Shown piece after piece: positions 1 to 7,950 of a DNA stretch of 34,368 nucleotides. The stretch covers positions 1 through 34,368 of the forward strand of contig JAEWWW010000092.1 in assembly GCA_023396215.1 (NCBI GenBank). The letters run 5' to 3'. The position numbers and the translations under genes are program-made. Position 1 is the stretch's first letter. Each line of letters opens with the position of its first letter. A model generated the notes under the pieces. It saw only the letters and a program-made list of their open reading frames with translations. It ran no database searches and was not told the DNA's origin. This DNA comes from Bacillota bacterium (GTDB lineage: Bacteria > Bacillota > Clostridia > Oscillospirales > Ruminococcaceae).

Positions 1-130
1 GGGCGACCTGCGGTCGCCCGCCACAGGCGCAGGGTTAGCGCAGCGGGCGCGGGCGGTCAAAGGCCGCCCCTACAAGGGTTGCGGGACGCCCACATCGCCC
101 CGTAAATTACCCCGCCACCGCCCCTACGGG
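1..130. repeat. Cluster of GC-rich palindromic extragenic repeats
   Basis: Non-coding stretch downstream of nrdG. It holds short palindromes: GGGCGACC/GGTCGCCC at 1-19 and GGGCGG/CCGCCC at 51-69. The tag CCGCCCCTAC occurs at about 65-74 and 119-128. The same tag beside a palindrome recurs near 18153-18176 and 26698-26766, so this looks like a dispersed REP-like family. The window edge cuts the region, so its true extent is unknown. Confidence 0.5.
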
Positions 131-168
131 TTTGCAGGGGAGGATAGCCGCCCGCGCGCCCTATTTTT

Positions 169-203
169 AGACAAAGCAAAGCGCCCCTATCCCGGCAGGG
201 CGT
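169..203 (-). terminator. Probable intrinsic terminator after nrdG
   Basis: Read on the minus strand, a GC stem (ACGCCC paired with GGGGCGC) lies about 30 bases after the nrdG stop. It is followed by a T-rich tail, TTTGCTTTG. The tail is interrupted, so strength is uncertain. Confidence 0.45.
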
Positions 204-231
204 TTACCCGTGGCATAAAGGCGCTGAAAGG

Positions 232-927
232 TTATTTCCCGGGGCATACGGCGTGGGGCTGGTGGGCCTGCATCGCCACAGCGAGTGCAGTCATCTGCTG
301 CGGGTTGTGGGGCGGGGCCTCCAGCAGCGGTAAATCCTGCTGCTTGTAGCGGGGAGGCATCCGGTAGGGATTGAGCACCCAAAGAGGCACCACCGGCAGC
401 TCCTGCGCCATACAGAGCAGGTCGTCCTCGCTCAGCTGGGGGAAGACGGTGGTGCGCACCTGAAAATTTGCCCCATGGGCCAGCAACAGGTCGATGGTCT
501 GCCGGGTGGCGGCGGGGTCGGCCCCAACACCCGCAATCTGGGGGTAGCGGGTGGCGGGGGCTTTGTAGTCAACGGCGTAGTAGTCACACAGCCCCTCTTG
601 CAGCAGGCGGGCCACCACCTGAGGGCGGCCGCCGTTGGTATCCAGCTTCACCTTGTAGCCCAGCCCGCGCACCCGCCGGATGAAATCCTCCAGCCCGGGC
701 TGCAGGGTGGGTTCGCCGCCGGTGATGACCAGCCCCTCCAGCAGGCCGGCGCGCTTTTCGAGAAAGCGCCAGGCCTCGTCGCTCTGCAGCAGCTGGTGGG
801 CGCCGTCTATCAGGCTGCGGTTGTGGCAATAGAAGCAGTCGTAATTGCAGCCGGGCACAAACCAGACGGCGGCAATGCTGCCGGGGTAATCGACCAACGA
901 GCTTTTTACAAGTCCCGCGCAGTGCAA
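232..927 (-). CDS. nrdG: Anaerobic ribonucleoside-triphosphate reductase activating protein (radical SAM)
   Basis: Activase that uses S-adenosylmethionine and a [4Fe-4S] cluster to generate the glycyl radical on NrdD. The 231-residue product has the radical-SAM cluster motif CNYDCFYC (Cys27, Cys31, Cys34), followed by HN and the GGEP motif (residues ~71-74). It is longer than the ~155-residue enterobacterial NrdG and matches the longer NrdG2-type activases, which begin much like this one (GLVKSSLVDYPG). No ATG precedes that conserved start in frame. The best start is TTG at 927, with a weak AAAGGA about 10 bases upstream. It lies downstream of nrdD on the same strand, as expected for a partner pair, but two strong hairpins separate them, and one ends on the start codon. 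Confidence 0.9.
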   Translation of the reverse strand: MHCAGLVKSSLVDYPGSIAAVWFVPGCNYDCFYCHNRSLIDGAHQLLQSDEAWRFLEKRAGLLEGLVITGGEPTLQPGLEDFIRRVRGLGYKVKLDTNGGRPQVVARLLQEGLCDYYAVDYKAPATRYPQIAGVGADPAATRQTIDLLLAHGANFQVRTTVFPQLSEDDLLCMAQELPVVPLWVLNPYRMPPRYKQQDLPLLEAPPHNPQQMTALAVAMQAHQPHAVCPGK

Positions 928-990
928 AAAAGACCATTCCTTTCACTTGCGTTTCGGCACAAGCAGACCATAAAGGGGAATGGTCTTTTT
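927..990 (-). terminator. Terminator-like hairpin overlapping the nrdG start and ribosome binding site
   Basis: Bases 927-940 and 977-990 form a perfect 14-bp inverted repeat, AAAAAGACCATTCC against GGAATGGTCTTTTT. Read toward nrdG, the stem GACCATTCC/GGAATGGTC is followed at once by six T residues. The last T is the first base of the TTG start codon, and the second arm contains the likely nrdG ribosome binding site. It could terminate transcription between nrdD and nrdG or hide the start. Flanking A and T runs would let it work in either direction. Confidence 0.6.
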
Positions 991-1038
991 GTGCATCAAT
1001 CCGCGGTTCTCGCCGTAAGCGAGGAGCAATTGGCAGAT

Positions 1039-1072
1039 GAGGGTTTAGCGTGATTTTTCACGCTAAACCCTC
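1039..1072. other. Perfect 15-bp hairpin in the nrdD-nrdG spacer
   Basis: GAGGGTTTAGCGTGA (1039-1053) pairs perfectly with 1058-1072 across a 4-base loop. It lies 35 bases beyond the nrdD stop. Neither strand has a following T run, so it is more likely an RNA-stabilising or processing hairpin than a classical terminator. Confidence 0.6.
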
Positions 1073-1106
1073 GCGAATCTTCTTAAGTTTCAACGGGAGG
1101 CTGGAG

Positions 1107-3206
1107 CTACACCGCCACGGTTTCTTTAATCACATACTTTTTGCGTTCGTTGTATTCCTCGCGCTTGCCCTTGTTAAAGTTCTGCACCGGGCGCAGGTAA
1201 CCTACCACGCGGGTCCACACCTCGGCTTCGGCGCCGCAGGTGGGGCATTCAAAATGCTCGCCCGAGATATAGCCGTGGTCGTTGCAGACCGAGAAGGTGG
1301 GGGTCAGCGAGATATAGGGCAGCTTGTAGTTGGTAAAGGCTTTTTGAATGAGCTGTTTGGCAACCTCGATGTCGTTCACCTGCTCGCCCAGATAGAGGTG
1401 CAGCACGGTGCCGCCGGTGTAAAGCGACTGCAGCTCATCCTGCAGGTCGAGGGTTTCAAAGATATCGTCGGTGTAGCCCACCGGCAACTGAGAGGAGTTG
1501 GTGTAGTAAGGCACCTTGTCGCCAGCGGTGATGATATCGGGGAACTTCTCGGAATCCTTCTTGGCCAGACGGTAGCTGGTGCCCTCGGCGGGGGTGGCCT
1601 CCAGGTTGTAGTAGTGGCCGGTTTCGTCCTGAATTTCCTTCATCAGGTCGCGCAGGTAGTTCAGGGTGCGCAGGGCAAACTCCTGCCCCTCGGGGGTGGT
1701 CAGGTCGTGGCCCTCGCCCATCAGGTTGAGGCAGGCCTCGTTCATCCCCACCAGGCCGATGGTATTAAAGTGGTTGTACCAGTAGGAGCCTGTTCTGGCC
1801 TTTACGTCCTGCAGATAGTTGCGGGCGTAGGGGTACAGCCCTTTCTCGGTCTGCTCCTCCACCACCTTGCGCTTAATCTCAAGGCTGTTTTTGGCGATGT
1901 TTACAAGGTTCCAAAGGCGCATGCGGAACTCCGACTCGCTCTTGGAGATATAGGCCAGACGGGGCAGGTTGAGGGTGACCACGCCAATCGAGCCGGTCAG
2001 GGGGTTGGAGCCAAACAGCCCGCCGCCCCGTTTGCGCAGTTCCTTGGTGTCAAGGCGCAGGCGGCAGCACATCGAAAGGGCGTCCTCGGGGCTCAGGTCA
2101 GAGTTGACATAGTTGGAGAAATAGGGGATGCCGTAGCGGCAGGTAATCTCCATAAACTTGTTGGTGACAGGGCTTTCCCAGTCAAAGTCTTTGGTTACGT
2201 TGATGGTGGGGATGGGGAAGGTGAACACCCGGCCCTTGCTGTCGCCCTCCATCATCACATCGCAGAAGGCGGTGTTGAGCAGGTCCATCTCGGCCTGAAA
2301 CTCGCCGTAGGTTTCGTCCATAATCCTGCCGCCCCAAATGACGTTCTGGTCGCGCAGCGTTCTGGGGGGCACGATATCAAAGGTCAGGTTGGAAAAAGGG
2401 CACTGGAAGCCCACGCGGGTGGGCACGTTCAGGTTGAAGATAAACTCCTGTAGCGCCTGCTTGACCGTCCTGTAGTCCAGCTTGTCGTAGCGGATAAAGG
2501 GGGCGCAGTAGGTGTCAAAGGAGGACCATGCCTGCGCGCCGGCACTTTCGCCCTGTGTGGTGAAGGTGGAGTTTACAATCTGCCCAAGGAAGGAGCGCAG
2601 ATGCTTTGCGGGGCGGGATTCCACCTTGCCCGGCACCCCGCCGAAGCCGTTCATCAGCAGCTGGCGAAGGTCCCACCCGGCGCAGTAGGGGCCGAAGAAG
2701 CCCATGTCGTGAATATGAATTTCACCCGACTGGTGGGCGTCGCGCACCTCCTGGGGGTAAATCTCATGCAGCCAATAGTTTTTGGTAAAAGCTTCGCGCA
2801 CATAGTTATTCAGACCGTTGATGGATTTTTGGGTATTGGCGTTTTCGTTAATCTTCCAATCCAAATCATCAAGGTAGTCGGTAAACATATTGATGGTGGC
2901 GCCGATGAGCGCGTTGGATTCACGGGCCGAGCGGCGCTTTTCACGGTAGAGGATGTAAGCCTTGGCCGTCTTGGCGTGGCCCTGCTCAATCAGTACCTTT
3001 TCCACCATATCCTGAATGCTTTCAACGTCGGCAACCCCGTCGGGATATTTCTTCGCCGCCATCTCCAGCACTTGGTCGGTCAGATGCTCCGAAAGGGCAA
3101 AATCCTCGCCGCCTACCGCGTTGGCGGCCTTAAAAATAGCCCATACAATCTTTTCCTTTTGGAAGGGAACGATAGAACCGTCCCGCTTAATCATTTTCTT
3201 CAGCAT
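1107..3206 (-). CDS. nrdD: Anaerobic (class III) ribonucleoside-triphosphate reductase
   Basis: Reduces ribonucleoside triphosphates to deoxyribonucleotides without oxygen, using a glycyl radical. The 699-residue protein starts with an ATP-cone allosteric domain (about residues 1-95, IKRDGSIVPFQKEKI). A long reductase barrel follows, with conserved QCPFSNLTFD. The C-terminus has a zinc-site segment (CNDH ... CPTC, with His in place of the second Cys, common in Clostridia-type NrdD) and the glycyl-radical motif RVVGYL, with the radical Gly at about residue 669. The ATG at 3206 has a strong GAGGAGG-type site 7 bases upstream. A promoter and tandem NrdR operator lie about 180 bases upstream. nrdG follows on the same strand after a 179-base spacer with two hairpins. 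Confidence 0.97.
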   Translation of the reverse strand: MLKKMIKRDGSIVPFQKEKIVWAIFKAANAVGGEDFALSEHLTDQVLEMAAKKYPDGVADVESIQDMVEKVLIEQGHAKTAKAYILYREKRRSARESNALIGATINMFTDYLDDLDWKINENANTQKSINGLNNYVREAFTKNYWLHEIYPQEVRDAHQSGEIHIHDMGFFGPYCAGWDLRQLLMNGFGGVPGKVESRPAKHLRSFLGQIVNSTFTTQGESAGAQAWSSFDTYCAPFIRYDKLDYRTVKQALQEFIFNLNVPTRVGFQCPFSNLTFDIVPPRTLRDQNVIWGGRIMDETYGEFQAEMDLLNTAFCDVMMEGDSKGRVFTFPIPTINVTKDFDWESPVTNKFMEITCRYGIPYFSNYVNSDLSPEDALSMCCRLRLDTKELRKRGGGLFGSNPLTGSIGVVTLNLPRLAYISKSESEFRMRLWNLVNIAKNSLEIKRKVVEEQTEKGLYPYARNYLQDVKARTGSYWYNHFNTIGLVGMNEACLNLMGEGHDLTTPEGQEFALRTLNYLRDLMKEIQDETGHYYNLEATPAEGTSYRLAKKDSEKFPDIITAGDKVPYYTNSSQLPVGYTDDIFETLDLQDELQSLYTGGTVLHLYLGEQVNDIEVAKQLIQKAFTNYKLPYISLTPTFSVCNDHGYISGEHFECPTCGAEAEVWTRVVGYLRPVQNFNKGKREEYNERKKYVIKETVAV

Positions 3207-3352
3207 CTGTTATCCTCCTCGATGTTTAAATAAGGGTTTTTTGGTTGGATGAAACCCCGAAATCCTGTGATGGTTGCGGCATTTGGGCGGCCTCAACCGG
3301 TGTGAAAGCCGGATTTGCGGATGATGGTTACAACTTTCCTATAAGGCAACAG

Positions 3353-3400
3353 GCACAATATATTGTGCCTGCAATAAATGGGGTACGCTATATATATTAC
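3353..3400 (-). promoter_or_regulatory. Tandem NrdR boxes upstream of nrdD
   Basis: Box 1, GCACAATATATTGTGC (3353-3368), matches 14 of 16 positions of the NrdR consensus ACACWATATATWGTGT and is the core of a perfect 22-bp palindrome (3350-3371). Box 2, ACGCTATATATATTAC (3385-3400), matches 12 of 16. Their centres are 32 bp apart, three helical turns, the arrangement typical of NrdR operators. Box 2 covers the -10 element of the nrdD promoter, which fits repression of the reductase by dATP/ATP-sensing NrdR. Confidence 0.85.
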
Positions 3401-3422
3401 CTGCAACCCGAAGGAAAGTCAA
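3394..3422 (-). promoter_or_regulatory. nrdD promoter (sigma-A type)
   Basis: On the minus strand, -35 TTGACT (3417-3422), a 17-base spacer and -10 TAATAT (3394-3399). Predicted transcription start is near 3387, giving a leader of about 180 bases before nrdD. The -10 sits inside NrdR box 2. Confidence 0.75.
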
Positions 3423-3436
3423 TACTAAAAAAACTT

Positions 3437-4945
3437 TTATGAGGTGCGAAGTTGCGGGAAGGCAGGCAGGCGGTGCAGCCGGTAAAAAAGCTCCTCCAAA
3501 CGGTCTTTGTGCCGGGCCAGACAGTCGATGATAACCGGGTCAAAGTGGCTGCCGCTGCCCTCCAGCAGCGTTTTAAAGGATTCCTCAAAGGAAAAAGCCT
3601 CTTTGTACACCCGCGTGCTGGTCAGTGCGTCAAAAACGTCGGCCACCGCCACCACTCGGGCGCTCAGGGGTATCTGCTCACCCGCGAGGCCATAGGGGTA
3701 GCCGCTGCCGGCCCACCGCTCGTGGTGGCTTTCGGCAATCTCGATGCCAATGGCAAACATATCGGGCTGCTGCTCGGCGACGGCGGCCTCAGCCGCCCTG
3801 AGCACGTCGGCCCCATAGATGGGGTGCAGCTTCATCTCGGCAAACTCTTCGGGGGTCAGCTTGCCCGGTTTGCGCAGCACGGCGTCGCGCACCCCCACCT
3901 TGCCGATGTCGTGCATCGGGCTGAAGCGCTCGATGCTGCGCACCAGCCGGAAGTTTAGCTGCTCGGGGTATATCCCTTCCTCCATCAGCAGCGACGCAAT
4001 CAAGCGGGTATACTGCTTCATCCGCTCAAGGTGGTCGCCGGTTTCTTCGTCGCGTGCCTCAGCAAGCTTGGCAAGGGCCAGCACGCTGCTGTAGTGCAGC
4101 CGGTCGATAAACAGGTTTTTATTCAGGCTGATGGCGATGCTGTTGGCCAGAATGCGCAGAAAGGCGATATGCTCCTGCCGGTAGATGCCCGGCACCACGC
4201 TGGAGAAAAAGATGATGCCCACCGGCTGCCGGTTGAGCAGCAGCGGCAGCGTGATGGAGGCGCGCACCCCCGCGTCCAGCAAAATCTGGTTGTAGTCGCT
4301 GGCCGGCCGTTTGGTATACCGCTCAAGGTCGTCGATGATGCGGGGCTCGCCCTTTGCCAGAATGTTGCCCATGCTGGTTTCGCCCAGCCGGGCGGTGAGG
4401 CCCACCAAACGCTGCACCAGCCCCTCCAGTGCGCCGCCCGAGATGCCGAAGGTGGCCTCCAGCGTTTCGCCGTCCTCCTGCAGCAGGGCGATGCCGATGT
4501 GGGAGTAGGGGATGAAGGTGGAGAAGGTTTCGTATATGTATTGCAGGATGCCGTCAAAGGTGTTGACGCTGTTGACGTTTTCCATCAGATGCATCAGCTG
4601 GTCGGTGTTCTCCAGGCTGCGGTTAATCTGCCCGACTACCGGCAGCAGGGGGCTTTCGGCCTTCAGGCCTGCGCCCACCTTCTTTTTCAGCACCGGGCTG
4701 TCGCTCAACTCCTCCAACAGCCTGCCGGCGGGCTGAATAAACCGCTTGCGCAGCCTGCGCAGGCCTGCCAGCATCGCGGCGAAGCAAGCAAATGAAAACG
4801 CCGCCGTCAGCACACCGAGGTCGCGGTATGCGCCCCACAAGGCCAGCGTCGTGTAGCCGGACGCCATACCGGCCGCCAAAAGCGCCACAACGCCCTGATA
4901 ATGCAGAGCAACAGATTTTTGTAATGGGGAAAGGTAAGGTTTCAT
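3437..4945 (-). CDS. Membrane-anchored GAF/HD-GYP protein, probable cyclic-di-GMP phosphodiesterase
   Basis: Likely hydrolyses cyclic di-GMP. The 502-residue protein has two N-terminal membrane segments (about residues 17-40 and 43-64), a linker that may be helical, a GAF sensor domain (about 125-275) and a C-terminal HD-GYP domain (about 285-490). The HD-GYP hallmarks are intact: His305 in TGDHLERMK, HDIGK with His345/Asp346, HH at 407-408, GSGYP with GYP at 415-417, and Asp436 in VADVFDAL. The GAF ligand cannot be told from sequence. ATG at 4945 has only a distant GAGGAGA site. A possible extended -10 (TGGTATAAA on the minus strand, near 4976-4984) lies upstream. It sits alone between the nrdD promoter and cbiO. 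Confidence 0.9.
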   Translation of the reverse strand: MKPYLSPLQKSVALHYQGVVALLAAGMASGYTTLALWGAYRDLGVLTAAFSFACFAAMLAGLRRLRKRFIQPAGRLLEELSDSPVLKKKVGAGLKAESPLLPVVGQINRSLENTDQLMHLMENVNSVNTFDGILQYIYETFSTFIPYSHIGIALLQEDGETLEATFGISGGALEGLVQRLVGLTARLGETSMGNILAKGEPRIIDDLERYTKRPASDYNQILLDAGVRASITLPLLLNRQPVGIIFFSSVVPGIYRQEHIAFLRILANSIAISLNKNLFIDRLHYSSVLALAKLAEARDEETGDHLERMKQYTRLIASLLMEEGIYPEQLNFRLVRSIERFSPMHDIGKVGVRDAVLRKPGKLTPEEFAEMKLHPIYGADVLRAAEAAVAEQQPDMFAIGIEIAESHHERWAGSGYPYGLAGEQIPLSARVVAVADVFDALTSTRVYKEAFSFEESFKTLLEGSGSHFDPVIIDCLARHKDRLEELFYRLHRLPAFPQLRTS

Positions 4946-5018
4946 AGCAGGTTCGTCTCTCCTCGGTTGTCTATATTTATACCATGTCCGCAGAGGGCGC
5001 GGGCATCAAAATAATGGC

Positions 5019-5043
5019 AGAATAACCGTAAAACGGTTATTCT
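5019..5043. other. Perfect 11-bp hairpin upstream of the HD-GYP gene
   Basis: AGAATAACCGT and ACGGTTATTCT flank a 3-base AAA loop. No clean T run follows on either strand. It lies in the 270-base spacer between cbiO and the HD-GYP gene, and its function is unknown. Confidence 0.5.
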
Positions 5044-5165
5044 ACCCTGAACAGGCTGTATCAAGGATGCGGGCATACCCCCCAAGGGGCCGGCAGCTGA
5101 AAGCAGATGCCGCCATTATTCACTATCGGCAGTTTTATGCCGCGATACAGCACCGGGAGAAGATT

Positions 5166-5199
5166 TTGCGCCGGGGGGCGTCTGTATCTCCCGGCGCAA
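5166..5199 (-). terminator. Probable terminator hairpin after cbiO
   Basis: TTGCGCCGGG (5166-5175) pairs with CCCGGCGCAA (5190-5199), 17 bases beyond the cbiO stop. On the minus strand the following tail is AATCTTCTC, weakly T-rich. Its position at the end of the cbiMNQO operon supports a terminator. Confidence 0.5.
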
Positions 5200-5215
5200 T
5201 CCTTACCTGAAGGGG

Positions 5216-6076
5216 TTATTCGGGCAGTGTGAGAGCGGCTCCCGCCTGCCGGATGCAGGCCTCCAACTGGGCGGCAGAGCAGGGCGGGGCGGGCAGCGGC
5301 TGCAGCAGCCCCTGCTCTACCAACGCCTCGTAGAGACCCAGCACGGCGGGGCGCTCAAGACCGGTCTGCTCCAGCAGCGCCCGGTCAGAGAAAACCTCCA
5401 GAGGCGGGGCCTTTTGCAGCACCCTGCCCTGATGAAAGACAGCCACCTCGTCGGCCCAAAGCAGCGCACGCCGGGCGTCATGGGTGGATACAATCACCGT
5501 GACACCCTGGCTGCTGAGCTGGTCGATGAGCGCGTCCACCATGCGGGCGTGGGGCGGGTCGAGGGCGGCGGCGGGCTCGTCCAGCATCACCACGTCGGGC
5601 TGCATCACCAGTATGTCGGCGATGGCCACCGCCTTTTTCTGCCCGCCGCTTAAGAAATGCACCGGCTTTTCGGTCAGCTCCCCGAGGCGCAGCCGCTCGA
5701 CGACTGCCTGCACCCGCCGGTGCACCTCCGCTTCATCAAGGCCCATGTTCATCGGCCCAAAGGAGATTTCACCGTAAACGTCGGCGCTGAAAAGCTGGTT
5801 GTCGGGGTCCTGAAAGACAATACCCACCCGCTGGCGCAGCGCCAGCAGCCCCTTGGGGGAGTCGTCCACCGGGCTGCCGTCAAACCAGACGGCCCCCTGC
5901 TGCGGCCGCAGCACCCCGTTGAGGCAGAGGAAGAAGGTGGATTTGCCCGAGCCGTTGGCCCCCATCACCGCGAGGCGCTCTCCCCGGCGCACCCTGAGGT
6001 CAACCCCTTTCAGGGCGTGGGTGCCGTCCTCATAGCGGTAGTGCAGGTCCCGGGTTTCTAAAATGATATCCTTCAT
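5216..6076 (-). CDS. cbiO: Cobalt ECF transporter ATP-binding subunit
   Basis: ATPase that powers cobalt uptake together with CbiM, CbiN and CbiQ. The 286-residue protein shows Walker A GANGSGKST (about residues 39-47), a Q-loop region VFQDPDNQLF typical of ECF/CbiO ATPases, the signature LSGGQKKAVAIA, Walker B VVMLDEPAAALDP and the H-loop STHD. A C-terminal tail of about 60 residues follows the ATPase core. The start is ATG at 6076, not further upstream: GGAGG lies 6 bases before it, and the ATG overlaps the cbiQ stop (ATGA), implying translational coupling. Last gene of the riboswitch-controlled cbiMNQO operon. Confidence 0.95.
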   Translation of the reverse strand: MKDIILETRDLHYRYEDGTHALKGVDLRVRRGERLAVMGANGSGKSTFFLCLNGVLRPQQGAVWFDGSPVDDSPKGLLALRQRVGIVFQDPDNQLFSADVYGEISFGPMNMGLDEAEVHRRVQAVVERLRLGELTEKPVHFLSGGQKKAVAIADILVMQPDVVMLDEPAAALDPPHARMVDALIDQLSSQGVTVIVSTHDARRALLWADEVAVFHQGRVLQKAPPLEVFSDRALLEQTGLERPAVLGLYEALVEQGLLQPLPAPPCSAAQLEACIRQAGAALTLPE

Positions 6077-6879
6077 AACAGTCCTCCACGCAGCCACAAG
6101 GGCTCTCCGCTTAGCTTGCAGCAGGCCGCAAGAGTGGCCAACAGCAGCAGAGCCGCCGTTACAGCCGCTTTTTCGCCTGTGCTCGCGGGGGCCTTGCGGC
6201 TCAGCACCCGCAGCTGCCCGTCATAGCAGCGGCACTGCATGGCGGTATATAGCTGCGACGAGCGCAGCAGCGCCCTTTGCAGCAGCACCGCAATCAGCGC
6301 CGCGGCCGCGCGCAGGGCGGTTTTAAAGTTCCGGTTGCTCAGGCGGCATTTCTGCGCGGTGTGCAGGGCGGTGGCGGTATCCAGCAGTATAAAGATGAAA
6401 CGGTAGGTCAAAAACAGCAGCTCGGTGAGCAGCGCGGGGCAGTGCAGCCTGCGCAGCAGCCCGGGCAGCTCGGTCATGGGGGTGGTGAGCGCAAACAGGT
6501 AGAGGCAGGCCGCCGACGCAAGGGCGGTCAGCAGCAGGGTGAAGCCATAGAGCAGCGCCGCCCGGTCGGTGGTAATCCAAAAAACCCCCAGCCGCAGGGC
6601 TGGCTGGCCGGAGGGCTGCCGGGTAAGGCGCAGCACAACGGCGGCGGTGCTGGGCAGCAAAAAGGCAAAGGGCAACGCCATCAGGCCGCAATAGCGGCGA
6701 AAAGCCACCCTGCCGTAAAAAACGGCAAGGCAGCTTATCAGCGCCAGTATCAGCACCGAGAAAATCACCGACCGGGCCCAAACGCACAGCAGCAGCGTAC
6801 CCACCGAAAAGGCTGCTTTCAGCTCGGTGCTTTTATGCCGCAGGGGCGAAGAATAGGCAAGCTTGTCAATGACCATCAT
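6073..6879 (-). CDS. cbiQ: Cobalt ECF transporter transmembrane subunit
   Basis: Membrane component that couples CbiO hydrolysis to cobalt import. 268 residues with several hydrophobic segments (for example about 24-60, 65-85, 105-130 and 235-255). A cytoplasmic coupling segment (LLRSSQLYTAMQCRCYDG, about residues 203-220) resembles the conserved Ala-Arg coupling motif of CbiQ/EcfT. It begins 6 bases after cbiN, with two tandem ATG codons (6879 and 6876) and a poor ribosome binding site, so coupling to cbiN is likely. It overlaps cbiO by 4 bases. Confidence 0.92.
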   Translation of the reverse strand: MMVIDKLAYSSPLRHKSTELKAAFSVGTLLLCVWARSVIFSVLILALISCLAVFYGRVAFRRYCGLMALPFAFLLPSTAAVVLRLTRQPSGQPALRLGVFWITTDRAALLYGFTLLLTALASAACLYLFALTTPMTELPGLLRRLHCPALLTELLFLTYRFIFILLDTATALHTAQKCRLSNRNFKTALRAAAALIAVLLQRALLRSSQLYTAMQCRCYDGQLRVLSRKAPASTGEKAAVTAALLLLATLAACCKLSGEPLWLRGGLL

Positions 6880-6885
6880 AGGGGC

Positions 6886-7182
6886 TTAGCCCTCGCGGGG
6901 AGCATATTTTTTTCTGCAAATCAGGTAGCCGAAGCCGTAGCCGATTACCCCGGCGCCCAAGGCGGCCTGCAGGCTGAAGAGCAGGCTTTCGGTTTCGCCG
7001 CCCGGGGGCTCCATCAGGCTCTCGGCCCATGGCTCATAGTCGGGGGCAAGCTCGCCGATGATGCCCTCGGCTTCGCCGTCGGCGCCGCCAAATTCAGAAT
7101 CGCGGATAAACACAAGGGGCAGTACCGCAATCAGTACGCAAACCAGCAGGATAATCACAATATTTTTCATGGCAGAGCTCAT
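6886..7182 (-). CDS. cbiN: Cobalt transporter accessory subunit CbiN
   Basis: Small two-helix membrane protein that helps load cobalt into CbiM. 98 residues: an N-terminal helix (about 6-25), an acidic extracytoplasmic loop rich in Glu/Asp/Pro (about 27-65) and a C-terminal helix (about 68-88) ending in RKK. This architecture and the position directly after cbiM identify it even though sequence conservation is low. ATG at 7182 overlaps the cbiM stop (ATGA). An internal ATG at 7170 is a possible alternative. Confidence 0.9.
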   Translation of the reverse strand: MSSAMKNIVIILLVCVLIAVLPLVFIRDSEFGGADGEAEGIIGELAPDYEPWAESLMEPPGGETESLLFSLQAALGAGVIGYGFGYLICRKKYAPREG

Positions 7183-7931
7183 ATTTTCACAGCCTCCTTG
7201 TCAAAACCAAGCGATGCAAGCTCGGGCTTTGCGTAGCTCTCAAGCCCGATGATAACCGCCACCGTCAAAAGCCCCTCTATCACCGCCAGCGGAATTTGTG
7301 TAACAGCAAAGATCCCGGCAAACTTCACAAAGGCTTCGCCGACGCTGCCGCTGTTGTGGGCCAGCGAAAGCTGCAGGCTGGTGATGCAGTAGGTGCTCAG
7401 GTTGCCCAGCGACGCCGCCAAAAACACGGCGATTTTTTTGGAAAGCCCGGCCTTCAGAGCAAGCTTGTAAATCCCAAAGGAGATGTAAGGCCCCACAATC
7501 GCCATCGAGAAGGTGTTGGCGCCCAGTGTGGTCAGCCCGCCGTGGGCCAGCAGGATAGCTTGGAACAGCAGCACCAGCAGACCCGGCACCGCCATCGCCG
7601 CAGGCCCAAAGAGGATTGCGCCCAGACCGGTGCCGGTGGGGTGCGAGCTGCTGCCGGTAACCGAGGGGATTTTCAGCGCCGACAGCACAAAGGCATAGGC
7701 CCCCACCATGGCGAAGAGCAGCAGCGTCCTGCGGTCTTTTTCCACCGTTTTGCGGATAGAGGAGAGGCCCGCCACCACAAAGGGGATGCAAAGAGCGCCC
7801 CATGCGATGCTGTGCCCCAGCGGCAGGTAGCCCTCCATAATGTGCATCGCGCCCGCCGTCACCGGCATAATGCCGGTGGCGATTGCGGTGGCCATGGCCG
7901 CTATCATCCAGAGCCTTTCTTCTTTGAACAT
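7179..7931 (-). CDS. cbiM: Cobalt ECF transporter substrate-binding membrane subunit
   Basis: Metal-specificity subunit of the CbiMNQO cobalt importer. 250 residues. A cleavable N-terminal signal segment ends near AGA (about residues 26-28), which would leave MHIMEGYLP at the mature N-terminus. In CbiM/NikM the second-position His is a metal ligand, and it is present here. Further conserved stretches are SSSHPTGTGLGAILFGP and GGLTTLGANTFSMAIVGP. ATG at 7931 has AAAGGAGG 7 bases upstream. First gene of the operon, preceded by about 490 bases of leader with promoter, cobalamin riboswitch, terminator and a further structured segment. Confidence 0.96.
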   Translation of the reverse strand: MFKEERLWMIAAMATAIATGIMPVTAGAMHIMEGYLPLGHSIAWGALCIPFVVAGLSSIRKTVEKDRRTLLLFAMVGAYAFVLSALKIPSVTGSSSHPTGTGLGAILFGPAAMAVPGLLVLLFQAILLAHGGLTTLGANTFSMAIVGPYISFGIYKLALKAGLSKKIAVFLAASLGNLSTYCITSLQLSLAHNSGSVGEAFVKFAGIFAVTQIPLAVIEGLLTVAVIIGLESYAKPELASLGFDKEAVKI

Positions 7932-7950
7932 GTTTTAGCCTCCTTTTATC

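Noticed and set aside
1050..2453. A 467-codon open frame on the plus strand opposite nrdD
   Set aside because: It lies wholly antisense to a clear nrdD, has no ribosome binding site and no family resemblance; long shadow frames are expected at this GC content.
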